From Desulfobacteraceae bacterium (GTDB taxonomy: Bacteria > Desulfobacterota > DSM-4660 > Desulfatiglandales > HGW-15): a DNA stretch of 6,277 bases. Made by a program: the position numbers and the translations under genes. The stretch covers positions 1 through 6,277 of the forward strand of contig RPPU01000281.1 in NCBI GenBank assembly GCA_003819975.1, read 5' to 3'. Shown one piece after another: positions 5,881 to 6,277 of the stretch; position 1 is the stretch's first letter, and the number at the start of each line of letters is the position of its first letter. Below the pieces are notes generated by a model. The model was not told the DNA's origin. It saw only the letters and a list, made by a program, of their open reading frames with translations, and did no database searches.

Positions 5881-6277
5881 ACTGTGAACGGAACCGTTTG
5901 AGGTCTTCAAGCGCCACATCGTACATCCCGTACCAGGCTTTATCGAAAGCTTTGACCGTATTGGAGAAAACCGGAACCAGACCTTGCAGGACATGTTCCC
6001 TGCGTCGTAATTCCAGCAGATAATCGCGGTTGGATTTGTATTTAGCCAGATAGATCAAATTGTTTTCCGAAAGATGAGCCAGAATTCCGAGATAAATGGC
6101 TCTGAGCGCCAAACGCAAAGAACCTTGTCGTATCAATTCATCCGCCATTTGGTTCCATTGATTGGCGGCAAAATCGGCCGGATCCACGTTTTCGTCATTC
6201 AAATCGGGTTGCGGGCTTGCCGCAACCGGCTCGGTTTCCGCTTTTTTAGAGGCGCGATTTTTCCAGAATTTATACCC
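5849..6277 (-). CDS. DUF4129 domain protein, C-terminal part (cut by right edge)
   Basis: The frame is open to the right edge, giving 142 visible residues; an apparent start at 6202 is a TTG (Leu) inside the gene. The fragment starts with GYKFWKNRASKK, a basic stretch typical of a sequence just after a membrane helix, then a Pro/Ala/Glu-rich linker. The DUF4129 domain follows: WNQMADELIRQGSLRLALRA (41-60), the YLGILAHL helix (62-69), KSNRDYLLELRRR (81-93) and the closing FDKAWYGMYDV (111-121), where the Trp-Tyr-Gly motif is the family hallmark. DUF4129 domains are soluble helical modules at the C-terminus of membrane proteins, often found with transglutaminase-like or DUF4350/MoxR genes; their function is unknown. 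The length of the missing N-terminal part cannot be judged. It is the most promoter-proximal operon gene visible. Confidence 0.85.
   Translation of the reverse strand, partial: GYKFWKNRASKKAETEPVAASPQPDLNDENVDPADFAANQWNQMADELIRQGSLRLALRAIYLGILAHLSENNLIYLAKYKSNRDYLLELRRREHVLQGLVPVFSNTVKAFDKAWYGMYDVALEDLKRFRSQYERIQHLVKA
5872..5877 (-). promoter_or_regulatory. possible ribosome binding site for an alternative TTG start of the DUF4350 gene
   Basis: AAAGGA on the minus strand lies three codons inside the ATG-started frame and nine bases before TTG 5862-5860. No clear purine run precedes ATG 5880. If used, the protein would begin six residues later, just before the first membrane helix, and the overlap with the DUF4129 gene would shrink from 32 to 14 bases. 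Confidence 0.35.

Noticed and set aside
5881..5994. Longer DUF4350 start at ATG 5994
   Set aside because: The 38 added residues are the DUF4129 coding sequence in another frame, with no hydrophobic or family-like character; the DUF4129 frame has the WYG signature here.

Overview
This window carries six consecutive minus-strand genes that read as one envelope-associated operon, plus the tail of an unrelated plus-strand gene at the left edge. In transcription order (right to left) the operon is: the C-terminal part of a DUF4129 protein (cut by the right edge), a DUF4350 membrane protein, a MoxR-family AAA+ ATPase, a DUF58 (von Willebrand A-like) membrane protein, a SpoIIM/DUF95 multi-pass membrane protein, and an RDD-family membrane protein. 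The left-edge gene is the C-terminal end of a DUF502 membrane protein, convergent with the operon.

The genes are packed very tightly. DUF4350-MoxR and MoxR-DUF58 overlap by 4 bases (ATGA) and DUF58-SpoIIM by 4 bases (GTGA, with a GTG start). DUF4129-DUF4350 overlap by 32 bases, or 14 if a TTG start is used. Only the last gene, RDD, is separated, by an 88-base gap. That gap and the end of the SpoIIM gene hold an imperfect palindromic repeat of the dispersed CACAAAGACACGAAG type, which supplies the last eight codons and the stop of SpoIIM. The two stretches without coding sequence (264-338 and 1128-1215) hold only a weak hairpin and this repeat. No RNA gene, CRISPR array, transposase or phage gene is visible, and the operon promoter must lie beyond the right edge.

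How the genes may work together: MoxR ATPases are AAA+ chaperone-like enzymes usually paired with a vWA-domain partner, here the DUF58 protein. The remaining members are membrane proteins with soluble domains (DUF4350, DUF4129, SpoIIM, RDD). The set is a recurrent conserved neighbourhood in many bacteria (mycobacteria have a MoxR/DUF58/SpoIIM/RDD version), but its biochemical job is not settled. A membrane complex for maturing or remodelling envelope proteins is a reasonable inference, not something the sequence proves. SpoIIM here does not imply sporulation: no other sporulation gene is present.

The organism is a bacterium of intermediate GC content. DUF502 together with the CACAAAGACACGAAG-type repeat suggests a Gram-negative, possibly environmental lineage (Desulfobacterota, Omnitrophota or similar), but the window does not allow a firm assignment. 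The system as a whole is known. The less ordinary details are the repeat-derived tail of SpoIIM, the degenerate metal site of the DUF58 protein, and the charged insertion in the DUF4350 protein.
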